Positions 20,045-28,895 of a stretch of 64,000 nt of DNA are shown here, piece after piece. The stretch lies in the NCBI GenBank assembly GCA_966250375.1, contig CBINHE010000007.1, forward strand, positions 1-64,000. The letters run 5' to 3'. This stretch comes from CAMLDH01 sp966250375. Its GTDB lineage: Bacteria; Pseudomonadota; Gammaproteobacteria; Burkholderiales; Burkholderiaceae_D. The notes under the pieces are model-generated. The model ran no database searches. It was given only the letters and a program-made list of their open reading frames with translations, and was not told the DNA's origin. Both the position numbers and the translations under genes were made by a program. Numbering within the stretch: the first letter of the stretch is position 1; every line of letters begins with the position of its first letter.

Positions 20045-20589
20045 TGGCAACAAAATCAACTGGTCTGTCCGCAAAGCGAAAGTGTTTCGCGGACGAGTAT
20101 CTTATCGACTTGAATGCTACAGCGGCATACAAGCGTGCTGGGTACTCAGGAACTGGCCATGTTGCGGAATCTAGTGCCGCTGAGATCTTGAGCAATCCTG
20201 AGGTGTCGGAATACATTGCTGCGCGGATGAAGGATAGGGAAACTCGCACAGAGATCACGCAAGACCGTGTTCTGCAAGAGTACGCAAAGCTGGCGTTCCT
20301 CGATCCTCGCAGGTTCTACGACGAAAATGGCAGTTTGATCCCAGTTCACCAGTTAGATGCAGATGTCGCTGCTGCACTAGCTGGGATGGAGATTGTGGCG
20401 GCGCGATCTGGCACGGATACGGATGGACAGCCAGCATACGAGGACATCAAGAAAATAAAGTTCATTGATAAGAAGGGCGCGCTGGATAGCGTCGCGCGCC
20501 ACCTTGGGATGTTCAATGATAAGGTCGCTCTCACTGGCGGGATAGAGATCACCACCATCGAACGCCGGATTGTCGATCCGAAGAAATGA
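20044..20589 (+). CDS. Terminase small subunit
   Basis: A 181-residue protein from the ATG at 20044 (a GTG lies 3 bp upstream). Residues of about 7-60 (LSAKRKCFADEYLIDLNATA, AYKRAGYSGTG, AAEILSNPEVSEYI) form the helix-turn-helix of the Terminase_2 family, which binds the packaging site. The rest holds a coiled helical oligomerisation region (FLDPRRFYDENG, DSVARHLGMFNDKV). It overlaps the large-subunit gene by 4 bp and should recruit it to concatemeric DNA. Confidence 0.9.
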   Translation: MATKSTGLSAKRKCFADEYLIDLNATAAYKRAGYSGTGHVAESSAAEILSNPEVSEYIAARMKDRETRTEITQDRVLQEYAKLAFLDPRRFYDENGSLIPVHQLDADVAAALAGMEIVAARSGTDTDGQPAYEDIKKIKFIDKKGALDSVARHLGMFNDKVALTGGIEITTIERRIVDPKK

Positions 20590-21818
20590 GCGTCTTGCAG
20601 TTGGACACGCCAAGGGTATTTCTGCCCTTGCTGGAGTATTCGCGTTACAAGGGTGTGCACGGTGGGCGTGGTTCTGGTAAATCGCACTTCTTCGCTGAGG
20701 CGATGATTGAGCAGTGTTTGATGGAGAAGACATTCGCGGTCTGTATTCGCGAAGTCCAGAAGTCAATTAAGCAGTCAGTCAAGAAGCTCCTTGAAGACAA
20801 GATCATTGCCATGGGCGTGGGCCACATGTTCGAGGTCCAAGAGGCGCAGATTAAATGTCCGCACGGTGGCTTGATCATCTTCCAAGGCATGCAAAACCAC
20901 ACCGCCGATTCGATTAAGTCGCTGGAAGGCTATGACATCGCGTGGGTAGAAGAGGCGCAAAGCTTCAGCCAGTACAGTCTTGACCTTCTGCGCCCGACGA
21001 TCCGAAAGCCGGGGTCTGAGATTTGGTTCAGTTGGAACCCGAAGAGCGATGCCGATCCGATTGATGTCCTGTTGCGCGGCCCGACGCCGCCGAAGGATTC
21101 GATTGTCGTTGAGGCGAACTTTGACGATAACCCGTGGTTTCCTGACGTTCTCCGCGAAGAAATGGAGTACGACCGCAAGCGCGATCCGGACAAATACCAA
21201 TGGGTCTGGCGCGGCAAGTACCAGAAGAATAGTGAGGCGCGAGTCTTCAAGAACTGGACTATTGAAGAGTTTGAGGCACCAAAGGGCGCGACATTCAGAC
21301 TTGGCGCGGATTGGGGCTTCGCTGTTGACCCTTCTGTGTTGATTCGGTGCTATCTAGACGGGCGCAGGCTTTACATTGACCACGAAGCCTACATGGTTGG
21401 CTGTGAAATCGACATGCTGCCAGACCTGTTTGACGGTGTGCCTGACTCGCGCAAGTGGTTCATTACTGCAGACAGTTCGCGCCCTGAGACGATCAGCTAC
21501 ATGAAGAAGCACGGTTACCCGAGGATCAATGCAGCTATCAAAGGCTCTGGTTCGATAGAAGATGGCATCGAATTCCTGAAGTCTTACGACATCATTGTTC
21601 ATCCGCGATGTGTGCATACGATCGATGAGCTGACCATGTACAGCTACAAGGTGGACAAGCTGACAGATAAAGTCCTGCCGATACTTGAGGACAAGAAGAA
21701 CCACGTGATCGACGCTGTGCGGTATGCGTGTGAAGGCGTTCGCAAGGCAGTCGCATCGAATAGGCCTCAACCACGCATCCCGGTATTCGCCCCATCAGAC
21801 CCGGGAATGGGGTACTAA
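20586..21818 (+). CDS. terL: Terminase large subunit (PBSX family)
   Basis: A 410-residue ATPase-nuclease that pumps DNA into the capsid and cuts it. Walker A is GGRGSGKS (residues of about 26-33), and Walker B is in YDIAWVEEAQSFSQYS (about 118). The nuclease part shows GADWGFAVDPSVLIRCY (Asp near residue 240) and C-terminal KKNHVIDAVRYACEG, both with the acidic residues of the RNase-H-like nuclease. The family and length fit PBSX-type terminases. A terminator follows at 21819. Confidence 0.95.
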   Translation: MSVLQLDTPRVFLPLLEYSRYKGVHGGRGSGKSHFFAEAMIEQCLMEKTFAVCIREVQKSIKQSVKKLLEDKIIAMGVGHMFEVQEAQIKCPHGGLIIFQGMQNHTADSIKSLEGYDIAWVEEAQSFSQYSLDLLRPTIRKPGSEIWFSWNPKSDADPIDVLLRGPTPPKDSIVVEANFDDNPWFPDVLREEMEYDRKRDPDKYQWVWRGKYQKNSEARVFKNWTIEEFEAPKGATFRLGADWGFAVDPSVLIRCYLDGRRLYIDHEAYMVGCEIDMLPDLFDGVPDSRKWFITADSSRPETISYMKKHGYPRINAAIKGSGSIEDGIEFLKSYDIIVHPRCVHTIDELTMYSYKVDKLTDKVLPILEDKKNHVIDAVRYACEGVRKAVASNRPQPRIPVFAPSDPGMGY

Positions 21819-21845
21819 GCTCGCTTCGGCGGGCCTTTTTGTTTT
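21819..21845 (+). terminator. Intrinsic terminator after terminase
   Basis: GCTCGC (21819-21824), a TTCG loop and GCGGGC (21829-21834) form a stem with one G-T pair, followed by TTTTTGTTTT. It starts on the base after the terminase stop codon. Confidence 0.75.
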
Positions 21846-21890
21846 GGCGCGGCGTGGAAAGCAGCACACGCAGCAAATGAAGCCGGCTTG

Positions 21891-22037
21891 TCCCGTCTGG
21901 TTGATGCAGGCTCGTGAACGGGGCTCCCGATGGCAGTCACGCCGAAAGATGACGGAGAGCCGTGAGCTGGGGTAGCGACCAGCCGCCAAACCAAAAAGAT
22001 TAACGCAGTAGACAAGCCGCCATAGAGCGGCTTTTTT
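21891..22037 (+). other. Three consecutive stems and a terminator: possible small RNA
   Basis: In the 237-bp gap after the terminase, CCCGT/ACGGG (21892-21896, 21918-21922), GCTCCCG with CGG-A-GAGC (21923-21929, 21953-21960, one bulge) and GCTGG/CCAGC (21966-21970, 21979-21983) follow each other without overlap. A strong terminator then follows: AAGCCGC/GCGGCTT (22014-22020, 22027-22033) with six T. No gene fits. A structured transcript ending at this terminator is plausible but unproven. Confidence 0.45.
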
Positions 22038-22055
22038 CATTTCTGAGGCAAGCAA

Positions 22056-22433
22056 ATGGCAACAGTAAATCCAACATCAAATGAACCCGTCGGAAAAAAA
22101 GACGGATCTGCCAGAGTTATCATTTTCGATGCACTGACGACGACGAATACTACGACATCCGCCATTGAATGGGTTGAATTCGCTGACAGATCAGTGCACG
22201 TGTATGGCACGTTCGGAGCTGGCGGAACGATCTTGATTGAGGGTAGCAATGACGGCATAGAATGGGACACGATAAACAATGTGCAAGGCACCGCGCTATC
22301 TTTCACGATAAAGAATCTCAAGCAGGTAGCCGAAGTCTCGAGGTTCGTGCGCGCTAAAGTATCCGCTGGTGACGGAACGACATCCATTAGAGTTGCCTTC
22401 TTGCTGCGCCGCGCCAATCCGATGCGCACGTAA
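22056..22433 (+). CDS. Hypothetical virion protein
   Basis: A 125-residue protein with a beta-sandwich-like pattern (ARVIIFDALTTTNTTTSAIE, WVEFADRSVHVYGTFGAGGT, ILIEGSNDGIEWDTINNVQG). This looks like a small carbohydrate- or protein-binding beta domain as in phage head or tail decorations. It lies at the start of the structural block, just before the beta-helix genes. Family not identified. Confidence 0.6.
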   Translation: MATVNPTSNEPVGKKDGSARVIIFDALTTTNTTTSAIEWVEFADRSVHVYGTFGAGGTILIEGSNDGIEWDTINNVQGTALSFTIKNLKQVAEVSRFVRAKVSAGDGTTSIRVAFLLRRANPMRT

Positions 22434-22439
22434 AATCAC

Positions 22440-23879
22440 ATGGCATCCACTTTCGCAAACCGCGACACTAACTGGTATATCCGCACTGGTGGCGCTGAGA
22501 CCAATGGCGGCGGCTTCGACTCGACCGTGACCAACGCGGGCACGAATTACGCAGATCAAGATGCGGCTCAATTGTCGTTGACGGATCTCGCCACATCAGG
22601 CGTGTCGGCAAATATCAGCAGCGCGACCGGTGGGTTCACAGCCGCGATGATTGGCAACGTGCTGCGCATTGCAAGCGGGACGAATTTCACGGCAGATTAT
22701 TACGTTGTGACTGCTGTCGCGGACACGAATAACGCAACAGTTGATCGTAACTGTGCGACCGGTGCAGGCTCAGGCGGAGTGTGCAAGTTGGGCGGCGCGC
22801 ACGTACATATCAAGAATTACGCCTCATCTAGTGGCAGCGGTTCGAACAACCCTGCGCTGGCAACCCCGCTAATCGGCGGCAACACGATCAACATCCGAGG
22901 CGGTGGAACGCTTGATCCTGGCTCATCTGATTACGACTGGTCAGCGGATTATTGGAGCTTCCCAAGTGGCGGTAACATCACAGGAGGGAACCCAAAAATC
23001 GTCGGTTATAACGGGCGTCCACGAATATCTCATCGCGGAATATTGTGGTTCACTGGTTCTTATGTGTGGGTGAAAAACCTATCACTCTTTCAGTCCAATG
23101 CTACTTGGACGACGCACACATGGTTTGATGTGACAACAGCCAGCTATTACAACTGCATATTCGACACTAATGGGATAGACGGCCAAGTCGCGCAGTTTGG
23201 CAACGGGTCAAATGCATCTGGGGCAATGCTTTGCTGCGAGATCCGGAATACAGGAGGCGGCGCGGCAGCCAGTACCAATTTTGGGATTGCTCATCGCCAC
23301 GGCGGTGGATTTATCTATGGGGTATGGATTCACGGCTTGCGTTCGAACGGCATTATCTCAAACGGATGCTATGGCGCGATGCACAATTGTCTGATCAACG
23401 GCAATGGCGGCGACGGCTACAAAGACACAGAGACAGACGGTTCAGCGCCAATCCCATTGGTGATCATGAACTGCACGTTCGATGCTAATGGTGGTCATGG
23501 CCTTAACTTCGCAGCGAACGGCATCAGCAACCACATCATAGCCAACAACATCATCAGCAATCACGTTGGCGCGAGTAAGTACGCTGTCAACTTCGCGGAT
23601 ACCAATAAGCTCAACACGCAGAAATATCGTTATCTCTTCGGATACAACGACTACTACGGCAACACGACAAATTTCAATACCGTGAGCAGTGCGGTTACAT
23701 GGTCGATTAACCCAGCAGTTGACGGCCCGCTTGTCGGTGATTTGACCGTAGATCCTCAGTACGCAAACGCTGCCGGCAATGATTTCACGCCTGGAGTGAA
23801 CGTTAAGAACCTCGGCTTGTTTAGCTATGCGCTGCCCAACACGGCATACAAGATCAACATGGGCGGAGTATTCACCTAA
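22440..23879 (+). CDS. Beta-helix virion protein, first of two paralogues
   Basis: A 479-residue protein. After an N-terminal segment (MASTFANRDTNWYIRTGGAE then FTAAMIGNVLRIA) comes a right-handed parallel beta-helix-like run of asparagine- and glycine-rich rungs (IRNTGGGAA, GIISNGCYGAMHNCLINGNG, CTFDANGGHGLNFA, HIIANNIISNHVG). Such folds occur in tailspikes and pectate-lyase-like enzymes that bind polysaccharide. Its location between terminase and portal is unusual for a fibre. It overlaps and strongly resembles the next gene. Confidence 0.8.
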   Translation: MASTFANRDTNWYIRTGGAETNGGGFDSTVTNAGTNYADQDAAQLSLTDLATSGVSANISSATGGFTAAMIGNVLRIASGTNFTADYYVVTAVADTNNATVDRNCATGAGSGGVCKLGGAHVHIKNYASSSGSGSNNPALATPLIGGNTINIRGGGTLDPGSSDYDWSADYWSFPSGGNITGGNPKIVGYNGRPRISHRGILWFTGSYVWVKNLSLFQSNATWTTHTWFDVTTASYYNCIFDTNGIDGQVAQFGNGSNASGAMLCCEIRNTGGGAAASTNFGIAHRHGGGFIYGVWIHGLRSNGIISNGCYGAMHNCLINGNGGDGYKDTETDGSAPIPLVIMNCTFDANGGHGLNFAANGISNHIIANNIISNHVGASKYAVNFADTNKLNTQKYRYLFGYNDYYGNTTNFNTVSSAVTWSINPAVDGPLVGDLTVDPQYANAAGNDFTPGVNVKNLGLFSYALPNTAYKINMGGVFT

Positions 23880-25375
23880 TGGCATCCACATTTGCAAACA
23901 ACAGTTGCGCGTGGCGCGTCCGCACGGGCGGCAATGAGTTAAACGGCGGTGGATTCGATCCGTTCGTTACCAACGCAGGCACTGATTACAGCGATCAGGA
24001 TGCGCCACAGGTTAGCAGCACAACCGGTACATGCACCGTAGCGTCAACTACTTGGACAGACGCGAGCGCCACATTCACAGCGGCGATGATTGGTAATGTC
24101 TTGCGCATATCCGCAAAGACTGGCGGCAGTGCTATTGCACTTGATTATTTCGTCATCACTGGCTATACAGACGCGAACAACATCACGCTAGACCGCACGC
24201 CGTGCGCCAGTGCGGACATCACCGCTGCCACGTATCGCATCGGTGGCGCGCATGCAAGCTTGATCAACTACGCTTCTGCCGCAACCGGCAGCTTATCGAC
24301 GCCAGCATTGGCGACTCCGCTGTTGCCGGGAAATCGCATTTACATCCGTGGCGCTGGAACATTAGATCCGAGTTCCGATGACTATGACTGGTCAGCAGGT
24401 ACATGGACATTCCCAAGTGGGACGAAAGCTGCTGCATCGCAAGGGCCTATAACACTAATCGGCTACAACGGCAGGCCTCGCATTGCGTACCGTGGCGGTC
24501 TTATCAATGCAAGCTGGGATGTTAAGCACGTCAGCCTTTTTCGCAAAGTAGGCACAAGCCCAACGGTCCCATGTGTTACTGGTCCGTCAAACGTCACCAA
24601 TTGCGGCATGACAGATTGCATCATTGACCAGAACGGCTTTGATAGTTGTGAGTGGTATGGGCAATTCGGGAATTTCGCCTTCAATGAGGTACGAAACACC
24701 GGTGGCGGTGCTGCTGGAACCACGCAAGTTGTGGCGGTGCAGCATCCTAGTAATGCCGTCATTGGTAATTACATTCACGGTGTGCGCGGCCCTGCGGTAT
24801 CTATGCAGTTCGCTGCATTGACAGCAACTACTTTTGTGTCAATGTGCTACAACACGATCGTTAATAACCTGTCAGACGGCATTCAAGTAAATGCGACAGT
24901 CCCAGCCAGCGCGACTGCCTACGGTTATGCGATTTTCAACAATACGATTGATGCGAATGGTGGGCACGGCATAGATCTTAGTGCCACGATGATCTCGCTC
25001 ACAACCTGCTTCAACAACATCATCAGCAATCACACCGGATCAGGTAAAAAAGGTATTAATTTTGCCGATACCTTGACAACAAACACTCGGCTCCAGCGCA
25101 ACGTCTTTGACGCTAACTGCTTCTACGGTAACACGACCGACTGGAGCAACTGGGCATACCAGACCAATGATATCCAAGCCGATCCGGGTTACGTCAACGC
25201 AGCCGGCGGTAATTATGCGACCGGTTCCGGCGTTCGATCGAAGGGGCTGTCTGGCCTCGGCGGCGTAGCGGGCACTCTCGGCGCAGCAACAAACTTAGTC
25301 AACATCGGTGCATGGCAAGGCCCATCTGCGGCATTCTTGGCGCGCTACTACTACGACATGAATCAAGGAGTTTAA
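23879..25375 (+). CDS. Beta-helix virion protein, second paralogue
   Basis: A 498-residue protein starting in the TAATG that ends the first paralogue. It shares the landmarks MASTFAN, RTGG.E.NGGGFD, VTNAGT.Y.DQDA, FTAAMIGNVLRI, PALATPL, YNGRPRI, NTGGGAA, DANGGHG and NIISNH with its neighbour but differs elsewhere. A tandem duplication followed by divergence is clear. The two may form hetero-oligomers or serve alternative receptors. It ends with KGLSGLGGVAGTLGAATNLV, LVNIGAWQGP, FLARYYYDMNQGV. Confidence 0.8.
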   Translation: MASTFANNSCAWRVRTGGNELNGGGFDPFVTNAGTDYSDQDAPQVSSTTGTCTVASTTWTDASATFTAAMIGNVLRISAKTGGSAIALDYFVITGYTDANNITLDRTPCASADITAATYRIGGAHASLINYASAATGSLSTPALATPLLPGNRIYIRGAGTLDPSSDDYDWSAGTWTFPSGTKAAASQGPITLIGYNGRPRIAYRGGLINASWDVKHVSLFRKVGTSPTVPCVTGPSNVTNCGMTDCIIDQNGFDSCEWYGQFGNFAFNEVRNTGGGAAGTTQVVAVQHPSNAVIGNYIHGVRGPAVSMQFAALTATTFVSMCYNTIVNNLSDGIQVNATVPASATAYGYAIFNNTIDANGGHGIDLSATMISLTTCFNNIISNHTGSGKKGINFADTLTTNTRLQRNVFDANCFYGNTTDWSNWAYQTNDIQADPGYVNAAGGNYATGSGVRSKGLSGLGGVAGTLGAATNLVNIGAWQGPSAAFLARYYYDMNQGV

Positions 25376-25376
25376 C

Positions 25377-26195
25377 GTGCAGAAAAATGTAGCAAGCCAA
25401 AAAATTCAGCTGTTCGCCTTCGACACAACGACGGGCGCTCCGAAAACAGGTGACGCGGCCAACATTACAGCTTATGTGTCGAAAGATCACGGCGCAGTCA
25501 CAGTGCTGACCGATACAAGCGCGACTGAAATGGACGCAACGAACGCCAAGGGCATTTACGTGTTCGACGTGGCACAGGGCGAAACGAACGCCGACGAGTT
25601 GACATTCAGCGCGAAAAGCAGCACATCGAATATCTCGATTACGCCTAGGTTCGTTAGCACGACACCGCCAAACTGGAATCTGCATTCTATCGACAGCAAC
25701 GGTCGCGTGGACGTAATTAAGGTGGCCGGCACAACTCAGACAGCACGCGATATCGGCGCAAGCGTGCTGCTATCGTCCGGCACTGGCACAGGCCAACTCG
25801 ATTTCACATCCGGCGTAGTCAAGGCCAATGCAACGCAGTTTGCAGGGCAGGCAATCTCCGCCGCTGCCGGCGTTACGATTCCATCATCCATCGCCAGCCC
25901 GACCAACATCACAGCCGGCACGATTACGACTGCTACGAACCTGACCAACAACAATGACAAGACGGGATATGCACTATCGTCTGCCGGAGTTACCGCTGTA
26001 TGGGCGGAAGTAATGACGGGTACGGTAACTGCGGTTAAGGCTATGCGCGGATTCATGGCCGCGATGCTCGGCAAATCGAGTGGCATGGAGACAGCAACAG
26101 CCAAGTTCCGAAATGTGGCAGACGACAAAGATGTGATTACGGCAACTGTTGACGCTGACGGCAATCGCAGTGCTGTTACTTTGGATCTTACCTAA
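25377..26195 (+). CDS. Hypothetical virion protein
   Basis: A 272-residue protein starting at a GTG with AAGGAG in front (MQKNVASQKIQLFAFDTTTG). The first 100 residues are a beta domain (NITAYVSKDHGAVTVLTDTS, GIYVFDVAQGETNADELTFS) resembling N-terminal domains of phage tail or baseplate fibres. The middle has Ala/Thr-rich repeats (SIASPTNITAGTITTATNLT), the C-terminus a short helical part (FMAAMLGKSSGMETATAKFR). Its exact role is unknown. Confidence 0.65.
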   Translation: MQKNVASQKIQLFAFDTTTGAPKTGDAANITAYVSKDHGAVTVLTDTSATEMDATNAKGIYVFDVAQGETNADELTFSAKSSTSNISITPRFVSTTPPNWNLHSIDSNGRVDVIKVAGTTQTARDIGASVLLSSGTGTGQLDFTSGVVKANATQFAGQAISAAAGVTIPSSIASPTNITAGTITTATNLTNNNDKTGYALSSAGVTAVWAEVMTGTVTAVKAMRGFMAAMLGKSSGMETATAKFRNVADDKDVITATVDADGNRSAVTLDLT

Positions 26196-26332
26196 TGTTC
26201 GGGCGCAGATACTTCGGGGGGCGATATTTCGCCGCTCGATATTTCCCAATGTCAGGCGGCGTAGAAAGTTCGACGCCGGTTGATGCAGCCACGAGCTTCT
26301 TCGCGTATTCGCAGCGTCGCGGACTTAGATAA
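26195..26332 (+). CDS. Small Arg/Tyr/Phe-rich phage protein (45 residues)
   Basis: Starts in the TAATG that ends the previous gene. The product begins MFGRRYFGGRYFAARYFPMS, a pattern (repeated RYFG) that I recall from many short phage proteins next to fibre-type genes. Function is unknown. It ends 3 bp before the portal gene. Confidence 0.65.
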   Translation: MFGRRYFGGRYFAARYFPMSGGVESSTPVDAATSFFAYSQRRGLR

Positions 26333-26335
26333 TTA

Positions 26336-28576
26336 ATGACAACACAACAATACCAATCGGATGAAGTGAGCGCCGAGGAAGAGTCACGCATTGCGAAATT
26401 GGAGGCGTTCGCCCTTGCTCTTTCGGCAAAGCGGAAAGATGCGGTAGATGGCCGTGCTGAATCCGGCGTAGAAAAGGAGTGGGAGGAGGATGAGGAGTTT
26501 TACGACGGGGTAGATGACATGAACCGCAAGGAGGTGCTGAGCAAATCAGCCACTCTTAATGGCGGGTTGACATCGGATGTGCAGGTTCGCACGACCAAGA
26601 GCAATGTGTTCGTCAACATAACGCAGCCGTATGTTGATATGGGCAGCGCGCGCGTTGCCGACATGCTTCTCCCGACCGATGACATGCCTTTCGGTATTGG
26701 CCCGACGCCGATGCAGGACATCCTTGCCGCCACTCAGGACCAGACGCCGATTACGAACGCAGCAGGGCAAACTGCGCCCGCCGGCGAGATCGCACAAAAA
26801 ATGCTGGAAGAGGCGAAGGAGTGCGCCAAGCTGGCAGAAACAACCGTATGGGATTGGCTGGTCGAATCACAGTGGCATAGCGAAGTGCGCCAAGTGATTG
26901 AGGACGCGGCCAAGATTGGCACCGGAATTCTGAAAGGTCCGATCCCGGTCAAGCGCAAGATGAAGGCACTAACCCGCCGGCCAGATGGTTCCTATGAGCT
27001 AAAGATTGTGGAGGAAACGAAGCCGAGTTCTAAGCGCATAGACCCGCGCAACTTCTTTCCTGACCCGGCTTGCGGCCAGTCGATTCACAACGGCTCATTC
27101 ACGTGGGAGCGCGACAATATCACCGTGCGTCAACTGCGCGACCTGAAGGGATCAACGCATTCCGACGGATCGCCGGCCTATCTCGATAGTCAGATCGACA
27201 TGGTTCTCAAGGAGGGGCCGGGTAAAAAGTATCTGGAAGATGAGCGCAGCAAGTCGGAAAAGGACAAGTTCGAAATATGGTACTACCACGGCACCGCAGA
27301 TAGAGAAGATTTGATGGCTGCTGGTTGCGATTGCGAAGAAGGAACGACAGTCTCCGTCATTGTGACGATGGTCAACGATCGAGTGATCAAGGCGGCATTA
27401 TCCGCATTGGACTCGGGAGAATTCCCGTATGACGTGATGGTATGGCAGCGTCTGGCGAACAGATGGACGGGCAAAGGGGTGGCGCGGCAAGTTCGCACCG
27501 CTCAGCGCATGTGCAATGCGTCTACTCGCAATATGCTGGACAACGCAGGCTTATCGGCTGGTCCGCAAATCTTCATCGATTCCGACATGGTAGAGCCCGC
27601 AGATGGTGTGTGGGAGCTGACGCCGCGCAAAATATGGAAGCGCGTATATGGATCAGACAGCACGCAGAAGTTTTCGGACGCAATTCACAGCGTAGAGATC
27701 AAATCTGCACAGGCTGAGCTCATGAATATCATCAAGTACGCCATGGAGATGGCCGAAAAGGTGACAAGCATGCCGCTGCTTATGCAGGGCCAGCAAGGCA
27801 GCGCTCCTGAAACAGTCGGTGGCATGACCATGCTGCAGAATAACGCATCGACGGTATTGCGCCGAGTCGCCAAGATATTTGACGACATGATCACCGAGCC
27901 GCATATCCGCCGGTATTACGAATACCTGCTAATCCACGGGAAAGACCCGAAAGCCAAGGGTGATTTCGTCATTGACGCAAAGGGCTCATCCGCATTGTTT
28001 GAGCGCGATGTGCAGAACCAGGCAATCCTGCAAATGGGCGCGCTGGTTAAAGATCCGGCATTCGGCATCGATCCGAAAAAATGGATCTTGGAAGCGTTGA
28101 AGGCGCAGAAGCTTGATCCTAAACGATTCCAATATACCGAAGAAGAGCAGCAGCAAATGGCGCAGCAACAGCCTCCGCCAGACCCCCGCATCGAAGCGCA
28201 GAAGGAAGTTGCGCAGATCCGCGCCGAAGCCTCAGTAAAAGCCGCCGAGATTGGCGCGAACGCATCGATGGAAAAAACCAAGGTCGATACCGACCGCGAC
28301 ACGGTTTTCGTGAATGCACAGCAAATGCGAGACCAAGCGGCACATGAAGCCACGATGCAGGAGCTTGCAGTTAAAGAGCGGCTTGCAATGCTGGATTACG
28401 CGAACAAGAGAAACATGACGCTGGATAAGGTGAAAGCAGATTTGGCATCAACTGCCATGAAGCTCCGCACGCAAAAGGAACTGGCAATGACGCCACCGGC
28501 AGGTGCTCCGCAGGTTGCGACGCCTCCGACTGAGCCGGCAGGCCGTGCTCACAATGGCCGCGCGTTTCAGGAATGA
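26336..28576 (+). CDS. Portal protein
   Basis: A 746-residue protein, the size of P22-type portals (P22 gp1 is about 725). The N-terminal acidic region precedes the wing and stem (SARVADMLLPTDDMPFGIGP, FTWERDNITVRQLRDLKGST, KIWKRVYGSDSTQKFSDAIH). The C-terminal ~200 residues are a long helical barrel-like region (EEQQQMAQQQPPPDPRIEAQ, KVDTDRDTVFVNAQQMRDQA). It would form the dodecameric ring for DNA entry. The last bases overlap the next gene by 4 bp. Confidence 0.9.
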   Translation: MTTQQYQSDEVSAEEESRIAKLEAFALALSAKRKDAVDGRAESGVEKEWEEDEEFYDGVDDMNRKEVLSKSATLNGGLTSDVQVRTTKSNVFVNITQPYVDMGSARVADMLLPTDDMPFGIGPTPMQDILAATQDQTPITNAAGQTAPAGEIAQKMLEEAKECAKLAETTVWDWLVESQWHSEVRQVIEDAAKIGTGILKGPIPVKRKMKALTRRPDGSYELKIVEETKPSSKRIDPRNFFPDPACGQSIHNGSFTWERDNITVRQLRDLKGSTHSDGSPAYLDSQIDMVLKEGPGKKYLEDERSKSEKDKFEIWYYHGTADREDLMAAGCDCEEGTTVSVIVTMVNDRVIKAALSALDSGEFPYDVMVWQRLANRWTGKGVARQVRTAQRMCNASTRNMLDNAGLSAGPQIFIDSDMVEPADGVWELTPRKIWKRVYGSDSTQKFSDAIHSVEIKSAQAELMNIIKYAMEMAEKVTSMPLLMQGQQGSAPETVGGMTMLQNNASTVLRRVAKIFDDMITEPHIRRYYEYLLIHGKDPKAKGDFVIDAKGSSALFERDVQNQAILQMGALVKDPAFGIDPKKWILEALKAQKLDPKRFQYTEEEQQQMAQQQPPPDPRIEAQKEVAQIRAEASVKAAEIGANASMEKTKVDTDRDTVFVNAQQMRDQAAHEATMQELAVKERLAMLDYANKRNMTLDKVKADLASTAMKLRTQKELAMTPPAGAPQVATPPTEPAGRAHNGRAFQE

Positions 28577-28782
28577 GGATACTAAACGATCTGGATAGGC
28601 GGTCCGATACTTGGAAAAAGATCAAGGCGCACTATGAGGCGGAACTTGCCAAGCTTCGCCAGCAGAACGATGGAGAGCTTGACGCGGAAAAGACGGCGCG
28701 CCTACGTGGTCGAATCTTTGAGATCAAGCGCATTCTGGATATGGACAAAGAGACTCCTGTCCGCCAAGTAGAACAAATTTAA
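28573..28782 (+). CDS. Small helical protein after portal
   Basis: A 69-residue protein in ATGA overlap with the portal gene. It is nearly all charged helix (MRILNDLDRRSDTWKKIKAH then RLRGRIFEIKRILDMDKETP). It may stabilise the portal or serve as a head-tail accessory. No family is recognised. Confidence 0.6.
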   Translation: MRILNDLDRRSDTWKKIKAHYEAELAKLRQQNDGELDAEKTARLRGRIFEIKRILDMDKETPVRQVEQI

Positions 28783-28852
28783 GCATTCGTCGGCGCCATC
28801 ACTGGCCCCGGCACTTTTGACAAGCGACGGAAACGCCCCTTGTTGTCACTGA

Positions 28853-28880
28853 AAGCCACCTCGATAGGTGGCTTTTTTGT
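28853..28880 (+). terminator. Intrinsic terminator
   Basis: AAGCCACC (28853-28860), a TCGATA loop and GGTGGCTT (28867-28874) are followed by TTTTGTTTT. It lies 16-40 bp before the scaffold gene, so it may lower expression of the upstream genes relative to capsid. Confidence 0.85.
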
Positions 28881-28895
28881 TTTGTGGAGAAAAAA

